59,588 nucleotides of DNA from DATKGW01 sp035510605. Lineage in GTDB: Bacteria; Patescibacteriota; Saccharimonadia; Saccharimonadales; CAIOMD01. Positions within the stretch are counted from its first letter, which is position 1, and every line of letters starts with the position of its first letter. The DNA is taken from contig DATKGW010000006.1 of NCBI GenBank assembly GCA_035510605.1, forward strand, positions 1-59,588, given 5' to 3'. The position numbers were made by a program, and so were the translations under genes. Below are positions 31,528 to 41,350 of the stretch, one piece after another. The notes beneath the pieces are model-generated. The model saw only the letters and a program-made list of their open reading frames with translations. It searched no databases and was not told the origin of the DNA.

Positions 31528-32013
31528 ATGAAAATTCTGGGTATTGACCCGGGGACGGCAACAGTTGGTTTCGGCGTCATTGAAAGTGATGGCCACAAAC
31601 ATTTACTTATTGATGCCGGCATCATAAAAACTCCGGCCAACCAAGCACTGGAGCTCAGACTTAAAACTATTTACGAGAGCGTTCAAGAATTAATTAAGCA
31701 GCATAAGCCAGAAGTCATGGTGATTGAAAAGCTGTATTTTGCCAAAAACGTAACGACAGCCATATCAGTCAGCCATGCCAGGGGTGTGATAATGCTGGCC
31801 GGCTCTTTAAATAAACTAAAAATGGCCGAATATACCCCACTGCAAATTAAACAATCCTTAACCGGTTATGGGCGGGCCGATAAAGCTCAAATACAGGAGA
31901 TGGTGCGGGTATTTTTGGGGTTAAAAGAGAGGCCTAAACAAGATGATTGTGCCGATGCCTTGGCGGCTGCCCTCACGCATGCTACCGCCTCTTTGTTATA
32001 CTTAAAAAGATGA
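31528..32013 (+). CDS. ruvC: Holliday junction resolvase RuvC
   Basis: A 161-aa endonuclease. Catalytic acidic residues are in GIDPGTATVGFG (D7), VIEKLYFAKN (E69) and the DDCADALAAALTHA tail. It cuts four-way DNA junctions held open by RuvAB. Its stop overlaps the ruvA start (ATGA). Confidence 0.96.
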   Translation: MKILGIDPGTATVGFGVIESDGHKHLLIDAGIIKTPANQALELRLKTIYESVQELIKQHKPEVMVIEKLYFAKNVTTAISVSHARGVIMLAGSLNKLKMAEYTPLQIKQSLTGYGRADKAQIQEMVRVFLGLKERPKQDDCADALAAALTHATASLLYLKR

Positions 32014-32594
32014 TATCGACTCTAACCGGTAAAGTTACCGAACAACTTGGCGAGGTGGTGGTACTTAATGTGGCTGGAGTTGGCTACGGTTTATGGGTAC
32101 CACAAGAAGATTGGGGTCATTTGAGTACTGGTGCAGAAGTTAAAGTTTACGTTTATGAACATATCCGTGAGCAGACGTACGACCTGTACGGATTTTTGTC
32201 GCCAGCCACCAAGAGTTTATTCGAGCAGTTACTAAGTGTAAATGGTGTTGGCCCAAGAATGGCGCTGGCAATTTTAAGTGTTGGCTCTATAAATGAAGTA
32301 AGAGCTGCTATTGCCGAAGGCAATGTTAAATATCTGCAAGCAGCTAGTGGTGTAGGTAAAAAAGTTGCCGAGCGCATCGTTGTGGACCTTAAAGATAAAG
32401 TTGGTTTGGGCTTAAATCCGGATGCTACAACTTTTTTGACGAATCCGGTTGTCAACCGGTTTGATGAAGCTCAAGAAGCTTTGGTTTCGCTTGGATTTTC
32501 TGCTCAAGATGCCGCCACTGCGCTTGGTGGCGTAGATCCTAAATTATCGATAGAAGAACGAGTTAAACTGGCACTTCGAGGAAAAACCAAATGA
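32010..32594 (+). CDS. ruvA: Holliday junction helicase subunit RuvA
   Basis: 194 aa from ATG 32010, chosen because MISTLTGKVTEQLG is the standard RuvA beginning and the ATGA overlap with ruvC is typical. The OB domain is followed by helix-hairpin-helix motifs (LLSVNGVGPRMALAIL, LQAASGVGKKVAERIVVDL) and a C-terminal domain that contacts RuvB. It forms a tetramer around the junction. Confidence 0.95.
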   Translation: MISTLTGKVTEQLGEVVVLNVAGVGYGLWVPQEDWGHLSTGAEVKVYVYEHIREQTYDLYGFLSPATKSLFEQLLSVNGVGPRMALAILSVGSINEVRAAIAEGNVKYLQAASGVGKKVAERIVVDLKDKVGLGLNPDATTFLTNPVVNRFDEAQEALVSLGFSAQDAATALGGVDPKLSIEERVKLALRGKTK

Positions 32595-33616
32595 TTGAGA
32601 GACTAGTTGATGGCAAGAATGTTGATGTTGTTGATGAACAAATTGACATGACTCTTAGGCCTAAAGATTTTAAAAATTATATTGGCCAGGAGAAAATGAA
32701 GCAGAACTTACAACTGGCAATTACTGCCGCTAAAAAACGCGGTGAGCCGATTGATCATGTTTTACTATATGGCCCACCCGGCTTAGGCAAAACTACTATG
32801 GCAAGTGTGATCGCCAACGAAATGGGCGCTCAGATTCGAATTACCAGCGGCCCAGCTGTAGAACGGTCTGGTGATCTGGCCAGCTTACTGACAAATCTGC
32901 AAGATGGCGATATCTTGTTTATCGATGAAATCCATCGTTTAAATCGTACGGTAGAAGAAGTTTTATATAGCGCCATGGAAGATTTTAAGCTTGATATTAT
33001 GCTTGGCAAGGGTCCCAGCGCCCGGTCTTTAAGACTTGATTTACCTAAATTTACAATTATCGGAGCGACCACCCGAACCGGTGCCCTATCGGCACCGCTT
33101 AGAGATCGATTCGGTTTAGTTCATCGCCTGGAATTTTATACTCCCGAGCAAATAGGTAGAATTGTTAATCGTTCAGCCAAGATTCTAGGAGTAAAGGTAA
33201 AGCCAGAAGCAACAGATGTTATTGCCGAACGATCGCGATTGACTCCAAGAATCGCCAACCGCTTGCTAAAACGCATTCGTGACTATGCCGACGTTAATGG
33301 CGATGGTATTATTGATAAATCAACAGCTCATAAGGCTTTAGACTTGTTAGAAATCGATGAACTTGGATTAGATTCGGCCGATCGCATGTTACTTTCTGCC
33401 ATAATCGATAATTATCACGGTGGCCCGGTAGGCGTTGAAACGCTAGCGGCGCTAATTGCTGATGAGCGCTCGACAATTGAAGATTTCTACGAACCATACA
33501 TGTTACAAATTGGGCTTTTAGAGCGAACCCCCAGAGGCCGTAAAGCGACCCACAAAGCCTATAAACATCTGGGTAAAACTCCTAAAAAAGATTTATCACA
33601 GCGTAGCCTGCTGTAA
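32591..33616 (+). CDS. ruvB: Holliday junction helicase subunit RuvB
   Basis: A 341-aa AAA+ motor. Walker A is YGPPGLGKTTM, Walker B is ILFIDEIHRL, sensor 1 is IIGATTRTGAL. The winged-helix C-terminus has the conserved TPRGRKATHKAYKHLG. It drives branch migration with RuvA. ATGA overlap with ruvA. Confidence 0.97.
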   Translation: MIERLVDGKNVDVVDEQIDMTLRPKDFKNYIGQEKMKQNLQLAITAAKKRGEPIDHVLLYGPPGLGKTTMASVIANEMGAQIRITSGPAVERSGDLASLLTNLQDGDILFIDEIHRLNRTVEEVLYSAMEDFKLDIMLGKGPSARSLRLDLPKFTIIGATTRTGALSAPLRDRFGLVHRLEFYTPEQIGRIVNRSAKILGVKVKPEATDVIAERSRLTPRIANRLLKRIRDYADVNGDGIIDKSTAHKALDLLEIDELGLDSADRMLLSAIIDNYHGGPVGVETLAALIADERSTIEDFYEPYMLQIGLLERTPRGRKATHKAYKHLGKTPKKDLSQRSLL

Positions 33617-33622
33617 TTTTTT

Positions 33623-34195
33623 ATGATAAATCAAGCTAACATACAAACGCTACAACCCAAAGTGGATAGCAAGATTGCCGAAGTACTGCTGCCCAACGAG
33701 CAACATATTGTAACTATACATCAGCACATAATCGTACTTATAAAATATTACTTGATTACTGTAGTAGGGTGTGCGGGGTTTTTCTTGTCATTGGCAATAT
33801 TGTTTAAATATTCAACCGTAATGAGTGATACGGCAACAAAGGCCGTTCTATTGGTTGTGGCCGCCTTTACGGCATTAGTTTTTAGCTTTGTGTTGTTCGT
33901 TGTCACCACAGCTTATAAGCAAACGGTATTGGTAATTACTAACCGTAGTGTAGTTCAAATAATACAGACGGGATTATTATTCCATAAGGTAGCCAGATTA
34001 TCGATGGCAGACGTGGAAGATGTTTCGAGTGAGCAGAAAGGTATACTGCCAAAACTTTTTGGATATGGGTCTTTAACTATAGAGACAGCCGGCGAGGAAA
34101 TAAACTTTGTCTTTAAATATTGCGTTAACCCAATCCATATTACCGAGATTATTTTAAATGCCCGAGACCAGTTTAACGAAAATAATAGCGAGTAA
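33623..34195 (+). CDS. PH-like domain membrane protein
   Basis: A 190-aa protein with two helices (about 37-62 and 71-97) followed by a C-terminal PH-like (bPH_2) domain: VLVITNRSVVQIIQTGLLF, MADVEDVSSEQKGILPKLFGYGSLTIETAG. This is the YdbT/YdbS-type layout, usually thought to sit at the cytoplasmic membrane face. It begins 6 nt after ruvB. The function is unknown. Confidence 0.8.
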   Translation: MINQANIQTLQPKVDSKIAEVLLPNEQHIVTIHQHIIVLIKYYLITVVGCAGFFLSLAILFKYSTVMSDTATKAVLLVVAAFTALVFSFVLFVVTTAYKQTVLVITNRSVVQIIQTGLLFHKVARLSMADVEDVSSEQKGILPKLFGYGSLTIETAGEEINFVFKYCVNPIHITEIILNARDQFNENNSE

Positions 34196-34236
34196 TTTTA
34201 AAACATATTTGATATTACTTGATATTTGTTAGAATA

Positions 34237-34527
34237 CTATTCAAATGGGTTGGCACGACCGTTATTAAATAAGGTTTCTATGTTAATATTTTGATCTTGG
34301 AGCTGATTAATTTTCTGTACGGCATTATCGTCGAGCTTAAACGTTTTTAGACTGCTTTTAGTATCCTCTATTTGATACTGAGTTGGTTCCAGATTAGAAT
34401 AATGAGCAATAAGTAGTGTCATAAAGCTAAAAATACCAACTACACAGACTATAAAAATAAGTACGGCATAACGCACTACAAAGTTTTTTATTGGTAATAA
34501 TTTGTCGAGTATTTTCTTTAGTTTCAT
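34237..34527 (-). CDS. Small membrane protein at the end of the pilMNO set
   Basis: A 96-aa protein with one helix (about 19-42) and an extracytoplasmic tail ending NGRANPFE. The 'R-NPF' ending resembles the anchoring region of PilP/GspC-like alignment-complex proteins, although there is no PilP domain. It overlaps the PilO-like gene by 4 nt, so it belongs to the pilus operon. Proposed role: accessory part of the alignment complex. Confidence 0.6.
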   Translation of the reverse strand: MKLKKILDKLLPIKNFVVRYAVLIFIVCVVGIFSFMTLLIAHYSNLEPTQYQIEDTKSSLKTFKLDDNAVQKINQLQDQNINIETLFNNGRANPFE

Positions 34528-35150
34528 GGCTTTATAAAAATAGTTAATGTTGCATCAAAGGTGATACCGCCATTTTGGGTATCTGCCTGGACGGATATAT
34601 TTTTAATTTGCATGCTGCGCCGGTTGGCTTCTACATTCTGTAAAAATTTAATCATATTGTCATAACTGATTGATTTACCGGAAGCCGGCAGTAAGCCGAT
34701 TTCAATATCAATACCCAGGACCCCAGGCATACCAGTGACTGGTTGAGCCTGTGTAACAACCGAGGCGGCTGAGCTAGCCGTGGTGGCCGTAGAACTAGTG
34801 GTGGCTGTTTTCTGGCCTAAGGTTGAAGTCGGGAATTGGATCTTATCGATTACGATGCCGGTTTCATCACCTATTTGATATAACTCTTTGACTGCCTGGG
34901 CCTGATCTTTACTTTTGGGTAGTATTTTTTGGATGGTAGCGTTAAGGGAGCTGTATTTTTCCAAATCTTTACGGGCGTTTAAATAAGATTGTTCTTCGGT
35001 ATCAGCACTAACATTGCTAAGTTTGGCGTTGACTAACTTATTGGCATTTTTTTGCATGAGTGAATTGCCAAAATATAACATGGCGATGGCTCCGGCAATA
35101 GAAAGAGCAAGTAAGCCTATCATAATAAAATAAAACTTTTTGGCAGTCAT
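34524..35150 (-). CDS. pilO: PilO-like pilus assembly protein
   Basis: A 208-aa protein: one N-terminal helix (about 7-27), coiled coil (30-85), and an outer alpha/beta domain. This is the PilO layout, but the sequence match is weak, as is usual for this family. A Thr/Ser/Ala-rich linker separates coil and domain. The start overlaps the PilN-like stop by one base. It would form the inner-membrane alignment complex with PilM and PilN. Confidence 0.72.
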   Translation of the reverse strand: MTAKKFYFIMIGLLALSIAGAIAMLYFGNSLMQKNANKLVNAKLSNVSADTEEQSYLNARKDLEKYSSLNATIQKILPKSKDQAQAVKELYQIGDETGIVIDKIQFPTSTLGQKTATTSSTATTASSAASVVTQAQPVTGMPGVLGIDIEIGLLPASGKSISYDNMIKFLQNVEANRRSMQIKNISVQADTQNGGITFDATLTIFIKP

Positions 35151-35773
35151 TAGTTTTTTGCTCCACCGGTTATAGAATTTAAAAAGTAGAATGAGGAATC
35201 AGTTTTAATAACAACTTTGATTACCGTTACACAGGGATATTTACCAATGGTACCACTGTTACTGGAGTTACTTTGAGCACAACTGACAGACACTAAATCG
35301 GCTTTTTCAAAGAGTCCGTTAGCCGGGTCGCCGATATTTACAAAAGCTTGCGTAGCGGTATCGCGGGTTGTCGAAGCTATGTTAATATCCAGTACAGAAT
35401 CCGTATTAGAAAGTGTAATACCACTTAAAATAGCACCATTTGGAATGATGCCACCTATTTTTACAAACAACTTGGAAAATAATAATTGTTTGCTTAGTAA
35501 CTGTGTCACGGTTTTAAAATTATTTGATAAGTTTTGAATATCTGTTTGGGTAGATGTTAAATTTTGGTCGGAGATCCTGGCCTGAGTAAGTTTAGCAACA
35601 GATTGCAGAGTGTGGACGTTTTTATTTATAAATAATTCGCCAAAAACAGTCATACCACCGACACCGGCAATTACAATAATTACCGACATAATCCAATGTA
35701 GTAATACCCGGTTACGCCGGCCATAAATAATTTCTTTTTTGATTTGATCCGGTAAAAGATTTATCATTTCCAA
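35150..35773 (-). CDS. pilN: PilN-like pilus assembly protein
   Basis: A 207-aa protein starting MEMINLLPDQIKKEI, the conserved INLLP motif that in PilN docks onto PilM. A helix follows (about 26-48), then coiled coil and an outer domain. It overlaps pilM by 10 nt. The INLLP motif plus gene order make the assignment firm despite low overall conservation. Confidence 0.85.
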   Translation of the reverse strand: MEMINLLPDQIKKEIIYGRRNRVLLHWIMSVIIVIAGVGGMTVFGELFINKNVHTLQSVAKLTQARISDQNLTSTQTDIQNLSNNFKTVTQLLSKQLLFSKLFVKIGGIIPNGAILSGITLSNTDSVLDINIASTTRDTATQAFVNIGDPANGLFEKADLVSVSCAQSNSSNSGTIGKYPCVTVIKVVIKTDSSFYFLNSITGGAKN

Positions 35774-36825
35774 ATCTCTCCGGGGTTTATTAAAGCCAAA
35801 CCGGCTGCGGTAATATACAAGGATTTTTCGACTTCATTGGGTGGCTGTAATTTGCCAAAACTAAGACTGTCCCACGGGATACACATGCGGGTAGGCATAC
35901 GCAGTTCACTGGTAAGGAATTCTGACAAGCCCGGTAAATTAGCGCCACCACCCAGTGTTATGATCTGGCCAATCTTATTTTCGGTTTTGGTGCGTTCGTT
36001 ATAATAACGCAGCATCTTACGGATTTCTTTGCTTAAGGAATTTAAGATTGGCTTTAGAGCTTCTTCTATCTCATGTTGTTTTTTGCTGACACTTAAACCA
36101 TATTTGGTTTTTATTGTATGGGCGACCTGTTTGCTGACATTCAATTTTTCGCCGATTAACTCTGTGAATGTATCACCGCCACCGGCTACCGTACCGGTGA
36201 CAATTAGTTGTTTGTCAAAAATAGTTATATCGGCCGACAAGGAACCGAAGTCAATTAGTATGGTTGGTATATCATTGCGTTCGGCGTGGGCTACTAATCG
36301 GCTGGATGCTCCAATGGTTGTTTCTAGAACGCAAATATCTAAACCAAGCAGATTAGTGTAAGTAACATAGGAGTCGATTATTTGTTTAGGTACGGCCACA
36401 ACCAAGAGCTCAAAACCATCTTTGTTCTCGGTTGTAATACTGTAATCGATATATAACCCCTCTAGGGCTACGGGTATGTATTGTTCGGCCTCCAACCGGA
36501 CGGCTTCATCCAGATCTTTTTTGCTCATACTGGGAAGTGTCATCACGCGGTTGTATGTCCTGGCTACAGGGACGCTTAAAGCTACTCGCCGAGTCGTAAT
36601 TTCACCGATAATATTTTTTTGAAATAGTTCTTTAGTGGCCTTGGCCAAGGCTAGGGGATCTACAATAACCCCATCTTGGACAGCTTTTTGATCATAATCA
36701 GCTACACCGTAGCCAATAATTTGTTGGTGTTTACCTTGAGTTACTATTTGCATTACTTTGACGCTACTAGAACCAACGTCAAGGCCAAAAAGCGGTTTGT
36801 CTTTATAAAATAGCCCAGTATTCAT
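35764..36825 (-). CDS. pilM: PilM-type actin-like pilus assembly ATPase
   Basis: A 353-aa protein of the actin/FtsA fold: phosphate-1 LFGLDVGSSSVKVMQI (about 13-28), connecting motif ILIDFGSLSADITIF, phosphate-2 and adenosine segment IITLGGGANLPGLSEFL. PilM binds the PilN N-terminus in the cytoplasm. It is 90 nt downstream of the large PilX-like gene. The length is normal. Confidence 0.92.
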   Translation of the reverse strand: MNTGLFYKDKPLFGLDVGSSSVKVMQIVTQGKHQQIIGYGVADYDQKAVQDGVIVDPLALAKATKELFQKNIIGEITTRRVALSVPVARTYNRVMTLPSMSKKDLDEAVRLEAEQYIPVALEGLYIDYSITTENKDGFELLVVAVPKQIIDSYVTYTNLLGLDICVLETTIGASSRLVAHAERNDIPTILIDFGSLSADITIFDKQLIVTGTVAGGGDTFTELIGEKLNVSKQVAHTIKTKYGLSVSKKQHEIEEALKPILNSLSKEIRKMLRYYNERTKTENKIGQIITLGGGANLPGLSEFLTSELRMPTRMCIPWDSLSFGKLQPPNEVEKSLYITAAGLALINPGEIWK

Positions 36826-36915
36826 GTTTGTATAAAAAGTAATTAAGTATAAGCGTTTTCAAGATTACTCTACCACACTTTGCCCTTAAAATCACTGGTT
36901 TAAAGAGAGAGCTGG

Positions 36916-38505
36916 CTATGGTTTGGTAAGAACCTCGCGCCATGATAATACGTTATAGGTACTGGTTATCGGAAAACTGGGCGGTGGAGTATAAAGCAGA
37001 TTGTAATCATATTGAGAGCTATTATTTTCGATACCGGAAATATACTGCCCACTGGTATTATCTCTTACTGCATCACCACAAGAGCCACTGCCGTCAAGCC
37101 AAGTCCATGTCCAGGTTTGTCTGGTAGCTATTGCCCCGTAAAAGATGTAAGTCTGATTGCTGCTAGTCCAGCCGCGGGTACAAGCATTAGAATTAGAGCG
37201 GTAGGTGCCAGGATACCAAACCTCACCCGATTGGGCGATGATGGCTCCGTCGACTTCGAAATTAAAACTACCGGTAGCCGGCGGAGCGTAGGGTGCAATA
37301 ATTACTGAATCCTCGGCCACCAACCCAATTGAATCGGAACCGTTTTTAGTGCTGTATAGCAAGTCGTCGGCAATGACTATATCGGCGTTAGTTGATGTTG
37401 CTAAACGTCCAGCACCAATTGTCACTCGGCCATGGAAAGTTGGGTTGGTTCTAACCCAGACATTGTCTTCGGCAAAAATAACACCGGAACTTGGGACACT
37501 GATACCGGTAGCTACGGACTGCAAAGTCAGGGCGCTGGTATAAGGAGTCAAAGTATCATTCTCGGCGTTGACGTAATATAAATCGTATGTACCATTGGTG
37601 TTGAGCTGAATAAGATAACCTTTGCTTATGCTATAACTGCCACTGGTACTGCGTTGGGGTAGATAAGCTGCTGTACGGGTAGTGGGAGTCTGTGAACAGG
37701 CATTGGACTGACTGGCCAGGGCTGCCGTAGAGGAGTCTGACAAGAAAGCCGTCTTCTTCATCGTGCACAAGCTGCCGGTTACACCGTTAAAATCTAAAGA
37801 AGGTGCCCCCATAAGCCAGTTGGTCTTTGATCTGGTATTGCAATTAACCGGTGAAGTTACGCTGGCGCTGCACCATACTCCGGCGTGGCTGTTGCCATCG
37901 CCGCCCAATTCGTAGGATGGTACATAGGTCAGATTACTGCTAGAGACAGTATCTGTATTTGGGCCGTCCATTCTGATGCCTTGGTTTGATTCAACCGGCC
38001 CGTCAGCGGTTTCAGTATTGCCAAACCACAGGGCACTATCGGACGCTACAGCATAACTGGCGTAAGACGGTGAACCAATTTGAGCATCAATTGTGCGGGT
38101 AAAGTTGGAACCGGTGACTTTACCAATCGAACGGATTTTGGCAATGGTTGATCCACCGCCTTGGGGGTTAATCCATAAAGTAAATGTGCCTTCGGTAATG
38201 GCATTATTGTCGACATAATTATGAGTGTAGGGACCATAGCCTAAAGTTGCATCCGGTGTGGTGGGGGTTGATTGGCCATCTTTAAAATCGTTGGGATTAT
38301 GGCTAAGATGCCATAAGTAATAATTAATTCCGGCCTCGGCAATGTTAAAGGCCTCCTGGCTTTTAATACCATTGCCAATAATACCGGTATTTGTGCTAAT
38401 AACCTCGATAGCTACTACAGAAATAATGCCGATGACGACCATAAAAGCAATAATAGCCGGTAAGATAAAACCCTCTTTTGATTGTTTTAAATTAATGATT
38501 TTCAT
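36916..38505 (-). CDS. Large PilX-like minor prepilin
   Basis: A 529-aa protein with a prepilin signal: basic start, KEGFILPAIIAFMVVIGIIS, so cleavage after Gly and Phe at +1; +5 is Ala, so Glu5 is missing, as in PilX-like or initiator pilins. The hydrophobic helix is followed by IEVISTNTGIIGNGIKSQEAF and AEAGINYYLWHLS, which resembles the PilX_N region. The rest is a large Ser/Thr/Asn-rich, probably beta-structured outer part with several cysteines. It overlaps the next upstream gene by 4 nt. It may cap the pilus tip. Confidence 0.75.
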   Translation of the reverse strand: MKIINLKQSKEGFILPAIIAFMVVIGIISVVAIEVISTNTGIIGNGIKSQEAFNIAEAGINYYLWHLSHNPNDFKDGQSTPTTPDATLGYGPYTHNYVDNNAITEGTFTLWINPQGGGSTIAKIRSIGKVTGSNFTRTIDAQIGSPSYASYAVASDSALWFGNTETADGPVESNQGIRMDGPNTDTVSSSNLTYVPSYELGGDGNSHAGVWCSASVTSPVNCNTRSKTNWLMGAPSLDFNGVTGSLCTMKKTAFLSDSSTAALASQSNACSQTPTTRTAAYLPQRSTSGSYSISKGYLIQLNTNGTYDLYYVNAENDTLTPYTSALTLQSVATGISVPSSGVIFAEDNVWVRTNPTFHGRVTIGAGRLATSTNADIVIADDLLYSTKNGSDSIGLVAEDSVIIAPYAPPATGSFNFEVDGAIIAQSGEVWYPGTYRSNSNACTRGWTSSNQTYIFYGAIATRQTWTWTWLDGSGSCGDAVRDNTSGQYISGIENNSSQYDYNLLYTPPPSFPITSTYNVLSWREVLTKP

Positions 38506-39107
38506 AGGTTGGTCTTTCTGTTTCTAAGGCTCACCTGGTTAGATATCGTGGAATAACTGTTAGCAGTTGGCCCAGTGGAAGGCACACTTAAGTTAACCTT
38601 GATGCTCTTAATGGTATTTAAATCGCTAACAGGAAAAGACAAAGCTGTACCGGAGGCATCAAGATAATCAAAAATATTGACCCCATTGACCGGGTAAACC
38701 TTATCGATTACCGTATAAGTTATTTTACTAGAATTTATGAGTGTACCAATCGGCGGATTGGCTGTCATATGGGTAACGTCCGCTAAAAGAGACGACCCGT
38801 TAATATAGTAATGAACTAGCGATACGTATGTATCATTGGGTGAAAAGTAGGCATAAATTTGTAAATCATTAGCCGCGGCATTGTTAATACCGGTTAGCCC
38901 CCGCAGTACCGCGCCAATTCTTTGCGACTGCAGTGCCATATCACCAAACTGGACACCATCCTGCTGCAATCCGAGATACTGATCGAAAGAACTGTTAAAG
39001 AATCCGAAAGCTATCGTACCGACTATGACTGTGACGACCAGAACAATTAAGACCTCAACAATGGTAAAGCCTTTTTGCTTGGATTTGGATGGCTTAAGGT
39101 GTAACAA
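38502..39107 (-). CDS. PilW/PilV-like minor prepilin
   Basis: A 201-aa protein with the signal KQKGFTIVEVLIVLVVTVIV, with Phe +1 and Glu +5 intact. The helix is followed by a globular domain without cysteines; it has no recognisable specific fold. It overlaps the preceding gene (39094) by 14 nt and the following one by 4 nt, so the three minor prepilins are probably cotranslated. Confidence 0.8.
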   Translation of the reverse strand: MLHLKPSKSKQKGFTIVEVLIVLVVTVIVGTIAFGFFNSSFDQYLGLQQDGVQFGDMALQSQRIGAVLRGLTGINNAAANDLQIYAYFSPNDTYVSLVHYYINGSSLLADVTHMTANPPIGTLINSSKITYTVIDKVYPVNGVNIFDYLDASGTALSFPVSDLNTIKSIKVNLSVPSTGPTANSYSTISNQVSLRNRKTNL

Positions 39108-40665
39108 TGATGCCTCCTAACTGCCCACCGTTTGGCAAAGTCAGTGTATTGCCGCCGGAGCTGATTTGTAACTGGGTATTGCCCTGGCTGGCAGCACTCA
39201 AGTTAACGGTACAATTTAATGTGGTACCGGCTGATGAACCGGTACAGGCGGCTGTATAAGTTGATGAGCCCTGCAAAAACTTGACTGTTGTACCACAGCC
39301 ACTGCCATTACTGGTACATGGCAGATTGACGCCGGTAATTGAGAAGCCAAAGGAGTTCAAAGTACCTGATGCCTGACTGGCATCATAAGGATTCAAATTA
39401 TAAACCCTTGGGAAATTGCTATTGGTTGTTAACATCAGGCGGACTTTTTGATAATAGCCTATACCACCATAATCATAAGTGGTGGATGGAGGGTTAGAAG
39501 CCAAATAGGTCGGTACGTTTACGGGGTTAAACGGATTGACTCCACCGTAAGGTACTGCTGCCGCTAGATAATAGGTAGTTGAACCGATTTTACAATTTGT
39601 GCTGCCATTATCGCCACAGAAGATATAAGGGCCGGGCACAAGATTGGTGAGACTGGTTTGGCCACCACTATCGGTTGTCGGGCGATTATCAGTCGGGGTG
39701 TAATTGTCATAATAATAGTTTGTATCTGCAGCGCTGGTATATTTTTTATAGCCACCCTTAACGTAAACTTTTACACTGGCTAGTGGTGAACCGGAGGTAT
39801 CGGTAGTCTCTATAACCAGGCTATTCTGGCCCGTCGGCTTAATAGTTAATGTAACAAAAGAAGATAGCTGCGTAAAAACATTTTGGTTGGAATAATTTGG
39901 TTGCAATGAACCAGATGGCACAATAGTTGTTAGCGTTGAGTAACCCGACATAGAAGCCGTTATGTTATAATCGTAGCCCGAAGTATCTGGCGGTAATCCA
40001 TAAAAAATTGATATGCCGTTTGTATCTGTCGAATCAGATAAATTTATGGTCGGAGAGAAAGTGCTGTTAGTAATCTGGACAGTCACACCGGATACCGGAT
40101 TGCCATTGCCGTCTATGACTTTTACAAACAAAGCGCCGGTAGTGCTGGAAGTTTCGGCCACCCTGGCCGATACATCAGTATCAACCTGAGCTATAAGAGC
40201 GTTATTTTTATCATACACACGTACATTCAGGTCTTTATAATCCATAGGGTTAAGATCTTCTGCAGGTGCACCGCTAGGTGGTGGATAATTACGGCAATAA
40301 GTTTGCAAAAGCGTTTGATTGGGGTAGGAAGTGCAGCCATCGTAAGCGTCGTCAACATAGGCTATGGCTGTTGTAATCGTATAGGTAATACCGTTGACGG
40401 TTTTAGTAAAAGAGGCAGGCAAGGGATTGGAGTTGACAATATCACCACCAGCTACCGCCAGACTATCGTATGGCAGTGATTTTAGATATTCCATCTGGTC
40501 GGTAGCTAGCGTCATGGCCACGGCTTGTTTTTTTATATAACCGGCACTAAAAAATAATCCGGCCAGTAACGTAAGCGTACCCAAAGTCAACAAACCCAAC
40601 ACCACGATAGCAATCATTAATTCAATTAGCGTAAAACCTTCTTGGGAGCTGTTTTTTTCCACCAT
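39094..40665 (-). CDS. Minor prepilin with repeated beta (CNA-B-like) outer domains
   Basis: About 523 aa from ATG 40665. The signal is SSQEGFTLIELMIAIVVLGLL. The outer part contains segments like GNPVSGVTVQITNS and GSPLASVKVYVKGGYKKY, which resemble carboxypeptidase-regulatory or CNA-B beta domains found in adhesins. At least two cysteine pairs lie near the C-terminus. An upstream start (40695) is unlikely because its codons contain a TATAAT -10 box. A surface adhesin on a pilus tip is a reasonable inference. Confidence 0.75.
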   Translation of the reverse strand: MVEKNSSQEGFTLIELMIAIVVLGLLTLGTLTLLAGLFFSAGYIKKQAVAMTLATDQMEYLKSLPYDSLAVAGGDIVNSNPLPASFTKTVNGITYTITTAIAYVDDAYDGCTSYPNQTLLQTYCRNYPPPSGAPAEDLNPMDYKDLNVRVYDKNNALIAQVDTDVSARVAETSSTTGALFVKVIDGNGNPVSGVTVQITNSTFSPTINLSDSTDTNGISIFYGLPPDTSGYDYNITASMSGYSTLTTIVPSGSLQPNYSNQNVFTQLSSFVTLTIKPTGQNSLVIETTDTSGSPLASVKVYVKGGYKKYTSAADTNYYYDNYTPTDNRPTTDSGGQTSLTNLVPGPYIFCGDNGSTNCKIGSTTYYLAAAVPYGGVNPFNPVNVPTYLASNPPSTTYDYGGIGYYQKVRLMLTTNSNFPRVYNLNPYDASQASGTLNSFGFSITGVNLPCTSNGSGCGTTVKFLQGSSTYTAACTGSSAGTTLNCTVNLSAASQGNTQLQISSGGNTLTLPNGGQLGGIIVTP

Positions 40666-40736
40666 GATATTAGATTGATTATAAACCATAAGCACCTAAG
40701 TCATAAAACTGATATAGCGGCCTTTATGGTAAATAA

Positions 40737-40766
40737 AAACAAGCGAGTTATTTACTCGCTTGTTTT
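40737..40766 (-). terminator. Terminator between major pilin and minor prepilin genes
   Basis: An AAACAAGCGAGT/ACTCGCTTGTTT stem of 12 bp with a short A/T loop and T-runs both ways. It separates the abundant pilin transcript from the minor prepilin operon, which has its own -10 TATAAT upstream of 40665. Confidence 0.8.
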
Positions 40767-40791
40767 TGTACTTACTTTTTAAGCCTAGATA

Positions 40792-41289
40792 TTAATTCAA
40801 ACTATTCTTAACATAAGTACCGGAACCGTTGATAGTACCTTCTAGGGTAGCTGTCAGGGTGTACTTAGGACAAAGCGTACCAGTAGCACCTGTGCAGGCG
40901 GTCGTGCCGTCTGCTGCCCATGTCTGATAAGAATATGACTTAGAGGCCGGTGCTGATACGTCGACACAGCCGGTCTGGCTGGATGCACTAGGATCGCACA
41001 ATGCACTGGGGTCTAGACCCTTCATATTAGTTGTTCGCCAGGCGGCTGTGTTTAAGTCAACCAACACTGGATATCCGCCACCGTTCTGGGCATAGAATGC
41101 TTCGAGCATACTATACTGAGCACGGAGATCTGTTTGCCGCTTGGTATCGCGGGCCTTCTGTTGGATACCACTAAAGGTGGTAATAACCAAGGCTGCCAAA
41201 ATACCGATGACAACGATTACGATTAACAGTTCCACAATGGTGAAACCTGATTGTTTAGTTTTTTTGATACTCATACTTATTTTGCCCAT
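40792..41289 (-). CDS. pilA: Type IV major pilin (copy 2)
   Basis: A 165-aa prepilin with TKQSGFTIVELLIVIVVIGI, ideal class III signal with Glu5. The helix continues to about residue 55 with AALVITTFSGIQQKARDTKR. The C-terminal domain is small and contains four cysteines that could form two disulfides. ATG 41289 or ATG 41274 (MSIKK) may be the start. It is very similar to copy 1 upstream; both share the C-terminal NGSGTYVKNSLN. A strong terminator follows. Confidence 0.93.
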   Translation of the reverse strand: MGKISMSIKKTKQSGFTIVELLIVIVVIGILAALVITTFSGIQQKARDTKRQTDLRAQYSMLEAFYAQNGGGYPVLVDLNTAAWRTTNMKGLDPSALCDPSASSQTGCVDVSAPASKSYSYQTWAADGTTACTGATGTLCPKYTLTATLEGTINGSGTYVKNSLN

Positions 41290-41350
41290 CCTTTTATCTT
41301 AATAACTTAGTTTATACATCAAAAAGCTAATGATTACAACAGTATTTCAG